Shown here: positions 7,151 to 13,785 of the stretch, piece by piece | Layout of the letters: each line of letters opens with the position of its first letter | Numbering within the stretch: position 1 is the first letter of the stretch | Assembly: GCA_904502025.1 (NCBI GenBank) | Contig: CAJGDJ010000044.1 | Location: 1-13,930, forward strand | Source: an uncultured Muribaculaceae bacterium | GTDB taxonomy: Bacteria > Bacteroidota > Bacteroidia > Bacteroidales > Muribaculaceae | Direction: 5' to 3' | Length of the DNA stretch: 13,930 nucleotides | The notes under the pieces: model-generated | Told to the model about the DNA's origin: nothing | Databases searched by the model: none | Seen by the model: the letters and a program-made list of their open reading frames with translations, nothing else | Program-made: the position numbers and the translations under genes

Positions 7151-8749
7151 ATGATAGAACGTAAACTTTTATTGGGCGATGAAGCGATAGCATTAGGTGC
7201 TGTCCATGCAGGTATCAGTGGCGTGTATGCCTATCCCGGCACTCCATCGACCGAAATAACCGAATATATCCAAGCTAATGCCCCTGAGGTGCGTAGCCGT
7301 TGGTGTACTAATGAAAAAACTGCGATGGAAGCAGCGTTAGGAATGTCGTATGCCGGCAAACGAGCACTCGTATGTATGAAGCATGTGGGTATGAATGTTG
7401 CCGCCGATGCATTTGTCAATTCTGGCATCACAGGCGTGAATGGTGGATTGGTGGTGCTTGCCGCTGACGATCCCTCAATGCACTCATCGCAAAACGAGCA
7501 AGACTCTCGTTTCTATGGCAAATTCACAATGATTCCCATTCTCGAGCCTTCGACACAACAAGAAGCCTACGAAATGATGAAATATGCGTATGAACTTTCG
7601 GAACAATTGCGTCTTCCGGTGTTGATGCGTGTTGTTACTCGTTTGGCTCACTCGCGTGCAGGAGTTGAGGTGAAAGCTCCAGCATCTCAAAATGCCTTGA
7701 ATCCCGATAATGAACGCACTCATTGGGTGTTGTTGCCGGCTAATGCTCGCCGTCAATATGCTACGTTGGTTGAAAAACAGCCACAACTGTTGGCAAGTGC
7801 CGAAGTATCGCCATTTAACAAGAAAGTGGCAACTGAAGGCAAAGCAAAATTGGGCGTTGTAGCATGTGGAATCGCTTATAACTATGTAATGGAAAATAAC
7901 CCTCAACAACTTGGTGTGAAGGTGTTGAAAGTTTCGCAATATCCTATTCCTGAAGCTTCAATCAAGGCATTGGCACAAGAATGTGAAGCGTTGCTTATTG
8001 CCGAAGATGGTCAACCATTGGTAGAGGAACAAGTGAAAGGATTGCTTGGTGCAGGTTATGAATTGAAAGGACGTTTGACAGGTAGTTTGCCTCGTACAGG
8101 CGAATTAACCCCCGACAGCGTAGGTGTTGCTCTTGGTGTTACACTACCTCAATCATTTGCCACAGCTCAAAACTTAATGCCACGTCCACCGGCATTGTGT
8201 CAAGGTTGTGGGCACCGAGATGTGTATGACGCTCTTAACAAAGTGGCTGCTGAATATGCCGATGCACGCATCTTTGGCGATATTGGTTGCTATACTCTTG
8301 GAGCATTACCTCCGTTCCGTGCAATTGATAGTTGTGTGGATATGGGTGCATCAATCACAATGGCAAAAGGTGCTGCCGATGCCGGTGTGTTCCCTGCAAT
8401 TGCTGTGATTGGTGACTCTACGTTTACTCACTCGGGAATGACCGGATTGCTCGATGCAGTCAATGATAATGCAAATATCACAGTAGTGCTTTCAGACAAC
8501 CTTACTACAGCAATGACAGGGGGGCAAGACTCAGCAGGAACAAATAAATTTGAAGCAATTTGTCTTGGACTTGGAGTGGCTCCCGAGCATGTGCGTGTAG
8601 TAGTTCCATTACCAAAGAATATGGAAGAAATCACACGCATTATTCGTGAAGAGATTGAATATAAAGGGGTATCGGTAATCATTCCACGTCGTGAATGTAT
8701 CCAAACCCTAAGTCGTAAACTTCGTAAACAAAAGGCTCAACAACAATGA
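7151..8749 (+). CDS. iorA: Indolepyruvate ferredoxin oxidoreductase alpha subunit, lacking the ferredoxin domain
   Basis: This is the thiamine-diphosphate subunit of the enzyme that interconverts arylpyruvates with aryl-acetyl-CoA plus CO2 using ferredoxin and CoA. Residues 1-170 carry the N-terminal pyrimidine-binding domain (AYPGTPSTEITEYI, 27-40; then NEKTAMEAALGMSYAGKR). Residues 235-330 form the transketolase-C-like domain. Residues 343-515 form the ThDP-binding domain, with RPPALCQGCGHRD (345-357), GDIGCYTLG (376-384) and the GDS...(N)...SDN ThDP/Mg motif (421-450). The chain ends at 532 with VIIPRREC followed by a basic tail. In archaeal and clostridial IorA this position leads into a C-terminal 2[4Fe-4S] ferredoxin domain, which is absent here, and no second CxxCxxC exists. 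It overlaps iorB by ATGA, so the two subunits are translationally coupled. Confidence 0.92.
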   Translation: MIERKLLLGDEAIALGAVHAGISGVYAYPGTPSTEITEYIQANAPEVRSRWCTNEKTAMEAALGMSYAGKRALVCMKHVGMNVAADAFVNSGITGVNGGLVVLAADDPSMHSSQNEQDSRFYGKFTMIPILEPSTQQEAYEMMKYAYELSEQLRLPVLMRVVTRLAHSRAGVEVKAPASQNALNPDNERTHWVLLPANARRQYATLVEKQPQLLASAEVSPFNKKVATEGKAKLGVVACGIAYNYVMENNPQQLGVKVLKVSQYPIPEASIKALAQECEALLIAEDGQPLVEEQVKGLLGAGYELKGRLTGSLPRTGELTPDSVGVALGVTLPQSFATAQNLMPRPPALCQGCGHRDVYDALNKVAAEYADARIFGDIGCYTLGALPPFRAIDSCVDMGASITMAKGAADAGVFPAIAVIGDSTFTHSGMTGLLDAVNDNANITVVLSDNLTTAMTGGQDSAGTNKFEAICLGLGVAPEHVRVVVPLPKNMEEITRIIREEIEYKGVSVIIPRRECIQTLSRKLRKQKAQQQ

Positions 8750-9321
8750 AAAAAGATATAATATTAGCCGGAGTGGGAGGTCAAGGGATTCTTACCATTG
8801 CCACAATCATAGGTGATGCTGCAGCTGTGGCAGGATTGAGTTTGAAACAAGCCGAAGTGCATGGCATGAGCCAACGTGGTGGAGATGTGCAATCTAATCT
8901 TCGCCTTTCAACCGATGAAATCTATTCTGATTTGATTAAGGAGGGTGCTGCCGATTTGATTATCTCAATGGAGCCAATGGAAGCATTGCGATATCTGACA
9001 TATTTGGATAAAGAGGGTTGGGTGGTAACATCATCACACCCATTCAAAAATATTCCCAATTATCCCGATGAAGAGGCATTGATGAATGAGCTTAATAGTC
9101 TGCCTCATGTGGCAGCATTGCCCATTGAAGATGTTGCGAAAGAAAACGATATGCCCAAAAGTGCCAACGTGATTTTACTTGGTATGGCGGCTCGATATAT
9201 TGAAATTCTCACTCCCGAACAATTACGTGAAAGTATTGCTCGAGTGTTTGCGTCAAAAGGTGCAAAAGTGGTAGAAATGAACCAACAAGCATTTGATTTA
9301 GGATTGAATGCTGTAAAATAA
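8746..9321 (+). CDS. iorB: Indolepyruvate ferredoxin oxidoreductase beta subunit
   Basis: The 191-residue protein is the gamma-type (catalytic partner) subunit of the 2-oxoacid:ferredoxin oxidoreductase family. The N-terminal GVGGQGILT loop (9-17) and EVHGMSQRGGDVQSNLRLS (37-55) are diagnostic for this subunit, where they contribute to CoA and oxoacid handling. Length is normal for IorB and no iron-sulfur motif is present. It starts inside the last codons of iorA (ATGA) and is followed 10 bases later by the aminotransferase, so IorA, IorB and the aminotransferase are probably made together. Confidence 0.92.
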   Translation: MKKDIILAGVGGQGILTIATIIGDAAAVAGLSLKQAEVHGMSQRGGDVQSNLRLSTDEIYSDLIKEGAADLIISMEPMEALRYLTYLDKEGWVVTSSHPFKNIPNYPDEEALMNELNSLPHVAALPIEDVAKENDMPKSANVILLGMAARYIEILTPEQLRESIARVFASKGAKVVEMNQQAFDLGLNAVK

Positions 9322-9331
9322 GACAACGACA

Positions 9332-10645
9332 ATGAAAATTTTCAGTGAGGAGTTGGTTGAAAAGGCTGTGAAAGAACTTCACATTGCCGACCTTTCAAAA
9401 GCAACAATAGGCGAGGTGCTTCTCGTAGCTCAATATCTCGAGAAAGAAACAGGAATACCATTTATTCGCATGGATCAGGGGTCGCCCGGCTTGCCTGTAA
9501 ACCAATTTGGTGTTGAGGCTGAAAAAGCGGCTCTCGATAGAGGTGTTGGCTCGCAATATCCGGCTGCCGCCGGTGTGCCCGAATTGAAATATGAGGCATC
9601 ACGATTTGTGAAAGCATTTATGAATGTGGATATTTCACCACGTGCGTGTGTCCCCACAGTGGGAAGTGTGGCTGGATCGTATGGCTCGTTTATCGCTTGC
9701 ACACAACGCATTCCCGGCAAAAACAAAGTATTGTTTATTGACCCCGGTTTCCCTATCCAAAAGTCGCAATTGCGTATAATTGGTGCAGAGTGGGTAGAAT
9801 TTGACATCTACAACTATCGTGGCGAGGCGTTGCGTGAGAAACTTGAAAGTATGATGGAGGGTGGCGATATTGCAGCCATTGTATATTCAAATCCCAACAA
9901 TCCTGCTTGGATATGTCTTGAAGATGCCGAACTGAAAATTATTGGCGAACTTGCCACTAAATATGACGTGATAGTGATGGAAGACTTGGCTTACTTCTGC
10001 ATGGACTTCCGTAGCGATATGGGACACCCATTTGAACCACCTTATCCACCCACTGTGGCACATTATACCGACAATTACATTTTGATGCTTTCGTCGTCGA
10101 AGATATTCAGTTATGCAGGTCAACGCATGGCATTGACTTGCATCAGCGACAAATTGTTTGACCGACAATTCCCCGCATTGGCTGAGCGATATAAAGATGC
10201 CGGTGTGTTTGGTCAAACATTGATAGCATCAATTCTCTATATGATAACCTCGGGCTGCACAGCCTCAACTCAATATGCCTATGCCGAGATGTTGCGACTA
10301 TCAACCGAGGGCAAAATCAATTTCGTGGAAGATACTCGCGAATATGCACGTCGTGCCGAGAAAATGAAGAAAATCTTTACTGACAACGGTTTCCACATCA
10401 TATATGACTATGATGTTACACAACGAGTTGGAGATGGTTTCTTCTTTACTATCGGTTATGGCGATATGACTGGCGGCGACTTGTTGAAAGAGTTACTCTA
10501 CTATGGAGTGAGCAGTATTTCGCTTTCAACTACAGGTAGTGACCAACAAGGTGTGCGTGCTTGCACATCTCGCATGCGTGATGACCTATATGATGTGATG
10601 GCTGAGCGTATGAAAGCGTTCAAAGAGGATCACTCGTTGAATTAA
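9332..10645 (+). CDS. PLP-dependent class I/II aminotransferase, probably aromatic
   Basis: The 437-residue fold-type I aminotransferase carries the N-terminal substrate-pocket segment (MDQGSPGLPV, 47-56), NPNNP (187-191), the cofactor-contacting D218 and Y221 in MEDLAYF, the Schiff-base lysine K257 in LSSSKIFSYAGQRMA (R265 likely binds the phosphate) and R409 in GVRACTSR as the likely carboxylate-binding arginine. It catalyses amino group exchange between an amino acid and a 2-oxoacid. Its place directly after iorAB and before paaK points to arylpyruvates (phenylpyruvate, hydroxyphenylpyruvate, indolepyruvate) as 2-oxoacid substrates. The gene is 34 bases from paaK. Amino donor and exact substrate range are not visible from sequence; a glutamine donor would explain the omega-amidase in the same operon. 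Confidence 0.87.
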   Translation: MKIFSEELVEKAVKELHIADLSKATIGEVLLVAQYLEKETGIPFIRMDQGSPGLPVNQFGVEAEKAALDRGVGSQYPAAAGVPELKYEASRFVKAFMNVDISPRACVPTVGSVAGSYGSFIACTQRIPGKNKVLFIDPGFPIQKSQLRIIGAEWVEFDIYNYRGEALREKLESMMEGGDIAAIVYSNPNNPAWICLEDAELKIIGELATKYDVIVMEDLAYFCMDFRSDMGHPFEPPYPPTVAHYTDNYILMLSSSKIFSYAGQRMALTCISDKLFDRQFPALAERYKDAGVFGQTLIASILYMITSGCTASTQYAYAEMLRLSTEGKINFVEDTREYARRAEKMKKIFTDNGFHIIYDYDVTQRVGDGFFFTIGYGDMTGGDLLKELLYYGVSSISLSTTGSDQQGVRACTSRMRDDLYDVMAERMKAFKEDHSLN

Positions 10646-10679
10646 TATTATTTGAACTTATTATAAATACCAAGAAACC

Positions 10680-11978
10680 ATGATTTGGAATCCGAATAAA
10701 GAGTGTATGAGTCGCGACGAAATGCACGCATTGCAAAGTCGCCGATTCCAAAAATTAGTAACGTATGTGTATCACAACGTACCATTCTATCGCCATAAAA
10801 TGCAAGAGATGGACCTCTCTCCTGAGGATATCAAAACCATCGACGATATAGTAAAATTGCCTTTCACAACAAAGCAAGACCTTCGCGATAACTACCCCTA
10901 TGGCTTGCAAGCTGCACCCCCTTCTGAGATTGTGCGTGTGCATGCTTCGTCGGGTACAACCGGCAACCCAACAATCGTAGGATATACTCGCAAGGACTTG
11001 GCAGTGTGGTCAGAGGTAATGGCTCGCTGTTTGACGGCCTATGGCGTAACTCGCGATGACACATTCTCGGTGAGCTATGGATACGGTTTGTTTACCGGTG
11101 GGCTTGGAGCTCACTATGGCGTGGAAAACCTCGGAGCAACAGTTGTGCCTACATCAACAGGCAACACTGAAAAACATATTCGCCTCATTCGCGACTTGAA
11201 AATCTCGGGTATTGCATGTACTCCATCTTACGCCCTCTATCTTGCCGAAACGCTCGACAAAATGGGATTGACTAAAGATGATATCAACCTTCGCATTGGT
11301 GCATTTGGTGCTGAGCCTTGGACCGAAAATATGCGTACCGAAATTCAAGAACGCCTTGGATTGAAGGGATATAATATTTATGGTTTGAGTGAAATTATGG
11401 GTCCAGGTGTTTCGTATGAATGTCAAGAACAAAACGGCTCGCACATTTGCGAAGACCATTTCTTCCCCGAAATCATCGACCCCGAAACATTGGAGCAACT
11501 CCCTTATGGTACACAAGGGGAATTGGTGTTTACCACACTCACTAAAGAGGGTCTGCCGGTGCTTCGTTATCGCACAAAAGACCTTTGTACGCTAATGGAA
11601 GGAACATGTGCTTGTGGTCGCACAGCAGTGCGTATGGGCCGCATCATGGGTCGTAGCGACGATATGCTCATCATTCGTGGTATCAACGTGTTCCCATCAC
11701 AAGTGGAAAGCGTTATTCTCGAAATGCCCGAATTTGAACCACAATATATGCTTGTTGTCGATCGCGTGAACAATCTCGACACTTTACAGGTTCAAGTAGA
11801 AGTGCGTCGCGACTTCTTCAGTGGCGATGTGGGTAGCATGTTGGCAATGAAGAAACGTCTTGCCGACAAACTCAAAAGTGTGCTTTCAATTAGTGCCGAT
11901 GTGCGCCTAATGGAGCCAAACAGCATCGAGCGTAGCCAAGGCAAGAGCAAACACGTGATCGACAAACGTAAACTCTAA
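10680..11978 (+). CDS. paaK: Phenylacetate-CoA ligase (AMP-forming)
   Basis: The 432-residue protein has the full length of the family. It activates phenylacetate, and in related enzymes other arylacetates, with ATP and CoA to the aryl-acetyl-CoA, giving AMP and pyrophosphate. Motifs: phosphate loop HASSGTTGNPTIVGYT (88-103), YGYGLFTGGLGAHYG (133-147), YNIYGLSEIMGPGVSYEC (231-248), the hinge LRYRTKDL (295-302), GRSDDMLIIRGINVFPSQVE (324-343), and the C-terminal lysine K422 in RSQGKSKHVIDKR. No phenylacetyl-CoA epoxidase genes are present, as expected in an anaerobe, so ring degradation is not its purpose here. It follows iorAB and an aminotransferase and precedes a tandem-ACT gene by 20 bases, an arrangement consistent with arylacetate salvage into aromatic amino acids. 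Confidence 0.92.
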   Translation: MIWNPNKECMSRDEMHALQSRRFQKLVTYVYHNVPFYRHKMQEMDLSPEDIKTIDDIVKLPFTTKQDLRDNYPYGLQAAPPSEIVRVHASSGTTGNPTIVGYTRKDLAVWSEVMARCLTAYGVTRDDTFSVSYGYGLFTGGLGAHYGVENLGATVVPTSTGNTEKHIRLIRDLKISGIACTPSYALYLAETLDKMGLTKDDINLRIGAFGAEPWTENMRTEIQERLGLKGYNIYGLSEIMGPGVSYECQEQNGSHICEDHFFPEIIDPETLEQLPYGTQGELVFTTLTKEGLPVLRYRTKDLCTLMEGTCACGRTAVRMGRIMGRSDDMLIIRGINVFPSQVESVILEMPEFEPQYMLVVDRVNNLDTLQVQVEVRRDFFSGDVGSMLAMKKRLADKLKSVLSISADVRLMEPNSIERSQGKSKHVIDKRKL

Positions 11979-11998
11979 CCATTAAAACACAAGATATT

Positions 11999-12406
11999 AT
12001 GACAATCAAACAACTATCAATTTTCCTTGAAAATAAGACAGGTCGTATCAATGACCTTACAAAGATATTAGCTAAGTATGGCATCAACATGCATGCATTT
12101 AGTATGGCTGAAACTACCGACTTTGGCATTCTCCGTTTAATTGTATCAGATGTTGATAGAGCTGTTGAAGTGTTGCGTGAAGAGAACTTTGCTGTTATGT
12201 TGACCGACGTGGTGTGCATTAGTTGTCCGAATGTAGCAGGGTCTCTCTCTGAAATCCTCGACCATTTGGCACAAAACGACATCTTCATCGAATACATGTA
12301 TGCCTTTGCCGACGGCGACAAAGCCAACGTAGTTATTCACCCCAACGACATTGACAAATGCGTCGCCGAACTCACAAAATGCCAATGCAATATTAATAAG
12401 TTGTAG
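11999..12406 (+). CDS. Small tandem ACT-domain protein
   Basis: The 135-residue protein is made of two ACT repeats and nothing else. The first spans about 1-68 (IKQLSIFLENKTGRINDLTKIL, then INMHAFSMAE and GILRLIV) and the second about 69-135 (DVVCISCPNVAGSLSEILDHLA, then IFIEYMYAF and ANVVIHPND). The GRI/GSL turns between first strand and helix are where ACT domains bind amino acids at dimer interfaces. There is no DNA-binding or enzymatic domain, so it may act as an allosteric partner or sensor, probably of the amino acid produced or consumed by this operon. Genes of this kind commonly sit next to paaK in anaerobes. It is the last gene before the operon terminator. Confidence 0.87.
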   Translation: MTIKQLSIFLENKTGRINDLTKILAKYGINMHAFSMAETTDFGILRLIVSDVDRAVEVLREENFAVMLTDVVCISCPNVAGSLSEILDHLAQNDIFIEYMYAFADGDKANVVIHPNDIDKCVAELTKCQCNINKL

Positions 12407-12428
12407 AGTAGGTAGAAAGCTTTAATTA

Positions 12429-12449
12429 TAGTTTCTTTGTTGGAAACTA
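12429..12449 (+). other. Short hairpin in the 3' untranslated region of the paaK operon
   Basis: TAGTTTC (12429-12435) pairs perfectly with GAAACTA (12443-12449) around a 7-nt loop. AGCT at 12418-12421 and 12451-12454 could add an outer helix. It has no T-run and lies just ahead of the real terminator, so it may be a 3'-end stability element. Confidence 0.4.
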
Positions 12450-12467
12450 CAGCTAATGAAATCAATT

Positions 12468-12499
12468 AAGGAATTAGTTAAACTCTAATTCCTTTTTTT
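12468..12499 (+). terminator. Intrinsic terminator of the omega-amidase / ior / paaK / ACT operon
   Basis: AAGGAATTAG (12468-12477) and CTAATTCCTT (12485-12494) form a perfect 10-bp stem with a 7-nt loop. The T-run continues directly from the stem to 12499. The right arm and T-run are also the last codons and stop codon of the convergent hydE. Confidence 0.88.
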
Positions 12500-13534
12500 G
12501 TAATCTCCTCGACTGGAGTTGATGTGGTAGCCTATTGTGGCGAGTTGTTGTGAGAGGTTGGAGAGGGTTGATGTGATGGTGGATTGTGAGTGCTCTTTGC
12601 CGGGGTAAATTTCATAGTGGGGGCGTGCGACGTTGGGGGTGATGTTGGGCATCACCACGTTGGCACCTGAGAGAATGCCTTGCAGGTATCCGTCGGGCGT
12701 GAGTGTGGCTAATGCTGTGGTGGCAGGGATTAGTGCATAGGGGTGCATTAGTCGGGCAATGGCGATGATGATGAGCGAGAGTCGCAAGTCGCCTGCAGAA
12801 TGTGTGCCAAATGGTGTGTCGGGGTGGGGTATGAATGTGCCTATCCCTATCATGTGTGGTTGCAGTTGTTCCATTAATAAGAGGTCGTCGATGAGGTGTG
12901 CGATTGTTTGCCCCGGCACGCCTATCATCATTCCCATCCCTGTTTGATAGCCGGTAGCCAACAATGATTTAATGCAACTGATGCGATTGTCGTGCGACAT
13001 TTTGGAGGGGTGTATTTGTGAGTAAAGAGAGACATTGGCAGCTTCGTGTCGAAGTAGATAACGCGATGCTCCGGCATTGTAGAGCAGTTGATAAGACTCG
13101 GCTGAGCGTTCGCCAAGCGAGAGGGTTATTGCCACGTCGGGGCAATGGCGATGGATTTGTGTGATGAGGTCAACGAGTCGATTATCGGTAAACGCAGCAT
13201 CTTCGCCCCCTTGTAGCACGAAGGTGCGTAACCCTGCTTGATAGCCGTCAATGCAACACGATAAAATTTCATCGTCATTGAGACGATAGCGAGTAGCATT
13301 GCGATTGTCGCGACGCAATCCGCAATAATAGCAGTTGTTACGGCAATAACTGCTAATCTCAATAAGCCCTCGGGTATAAATGCCAAACCCAAACTGCTCT
13401 TGGACAATTAGGGTGGCTTTATTTCGTAGATGATTAAAAGTGTTATCGCATTTGAGGCATGTTGTGATTAGTTGGTTGAATTCATCAGATTCAAGTAGCT
13501 GTTTTGACGATAACTTTTCAATCAATTGTTTCAT
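12485..13534 (-). CDS. hydE: [FeFe]-hydrogenase maturase HydE (radical SAM)
   Basis: The 349-residue radical SAM protein carries C64-x3-C68-x2-C71 (SSYCRNNCYYCGLR) as the [4Fe-4S]/SAM site, preceded by TRGLIEI as in HydE. Further HydE-type segments are FVLQGGED (SAM-binding glycine-rich strand), ITLSLGERS, YLLRHEAAN, GMGMMIGVPGQT and GTFIPHPDTPFG. HydE acts with HydG and HydF in building the 2Fe subcluster of [FeFe]-hydrogenase. PylB is the nearest alternative relative, but the ring of LSLGERS plus LLRHE favours HydE and no pyrrolysine genes are present. Neither hydF nor hydG lies in the window, so the maturase genes are probably scattered or this one stands alone. The last codons (KKRN, TAG) lie in the opposite-strand terminator. 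A run of six G's lies 16 to 21 bases upstream of the start; no ordinary ribosome-binding site is evident. Confidence 0.87.
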   Translation of the reverse strand: MKQLIEKLSSKQLLESDEFNQLITTCLKCDNTFNHLRNKATLIVQEQFGFGIYTRGLIEISSYCRNNCYYCGLRRDNRNATRYRLNDDEILSCCIDGYQAGLRTFVLQGGEDAAFTDNRLVDLITQIHRHCPDVAITLSLGERSAESYQLLYNAGASRYLLRHEAANVSLYSQIHPSKMSHDNRISCIKSLLATGYQTGMGMMIGVPGQTIAHLIDDLLLMEQLQPHMIGIGTFIPHPDTPFGTHSAGDLRLSLIIIAIARLMHPYALIPATTALATLTPDGYLQGILSGANVVMPNITPNVARPHYEIYPGKEHSQSTITSTLSNLSQQLATIGYHINSSRGDYKKRN

Positions 13535-13713
13535 TTTTCTGTTGAGATTCCCCCCACATCATTGTGTTCTTAATTTTTTTACAAAAAATCGCAGAATTTG
13601 CAATTATCTTAGAATTAAACGGTTGGTCGGACTGCTTGAAAATTGGGTAACGAGATAGCAATCGTTCGTATTTCTGAGTTCTTCATTGTTATGCTCCAAT
13701 GTGATAACTCTTG
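13535..13713 (-). promoter_or_regulatory. Long hydE leader
   Basis: If the TACCTTTG box at 13720-13727 is the hydE promoter, the transcript has an untranslated leader of about 180 nt. It contains a possible 23-codon ORF (13615-13686), an AT-rich stretch, and a six-G run at 13550-13555. I recognise no known riboswitch fold. Confidence 0.4.
13615..13686 (-). CDS. Possible 23-residue leader ORF upstream of hydE
   Basis: An ATG at 13684-13686 (- strand) opens a frame beginning MKNSEIRTIAISLPNF and closed by TAA at 13615-13617. It begins about 27 nt after the predicted transcription start and ends 80 nt before hydE. There is no recognised domain. It could be a leader peptide, a fragment of a repeated intergenic element, or chance; the coding claim is weak. 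Confidence 0.25.
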   Translation of the reverse strand: MKNSEIRTIAISLPNFQAVRPTV

Positions 13714-13719
13714 ATGCTA

Positions 13720-13748
13720 CAAAGGTACAAAAAGAAATGCAGACGAAA
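13720..13748 (-). promoter_or_regulatory. Candidate Bacteroidetes promoter for hydE
   Basis: On the - strand TACCTTTG (complement of 13720-13727) is an exact TAnnTTTG -7 box. TTTC (complement of 13745-13748) sits 17 bp upstream as a near -33 box. It overlaps the tail of the preceding gene's terminator. Confidence 0.55.
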
Positions 13749-13783
13749 AGAGAATGATGGTAATTTTCTTTCGCCTGCATTTC
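13729..13783 (-). terminator. Intrinsic terminator of the DUF1016-type gene
   Basis: On the - strand GAAATGCAGGCGAAA (complement of 13769-13783) pairs with TTTCGTCTGCATTTC (complement of 13734-13748) over 15 bp with a single G-U pair. TTTTT (13729-13733) follows at once. It begins only 2 bases after the stop codon of the gene at the right edge. Confidence 0.82.
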
Positions 13784-13785
13784 AA

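Noticed and set aside
6474..7193. A 239-codon open frame on the - strand
   Set aside because: It lies wholly antisense to the omega-amidase gene and the start of iorA, has a composition expected of a shadow frame (many Cys, His, Thr) and shows no domain.
10646..10679. A TATTATTTG stretch before paaK as an internal promoter
   Set aside because: The spacing inside the box is one base too long for TAnnTTTG and no -33 box stands out. The short gap fits continuous transcription.
13550..13555. A run of six C's (+ strand) upstream of hydE as a phase-variation tract
   Set aside because: It is short, outside the coding frame, and no promoter spacing depends on it as far as I can see.
13591..13601. 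GCAGAATTTGC in the hydE leader as an attenuator hairpin
   Set aside because: Only three outer pairs form with a 5-nt loop, although a T-run follows on the - strand. It is too weak to call.
13440..13658. A 72-codon open frame on the + strand over the hydE start
   Set aside because: It is antisense to the hydE N-terminus and leader, with low-complexity content and no signal for translation.
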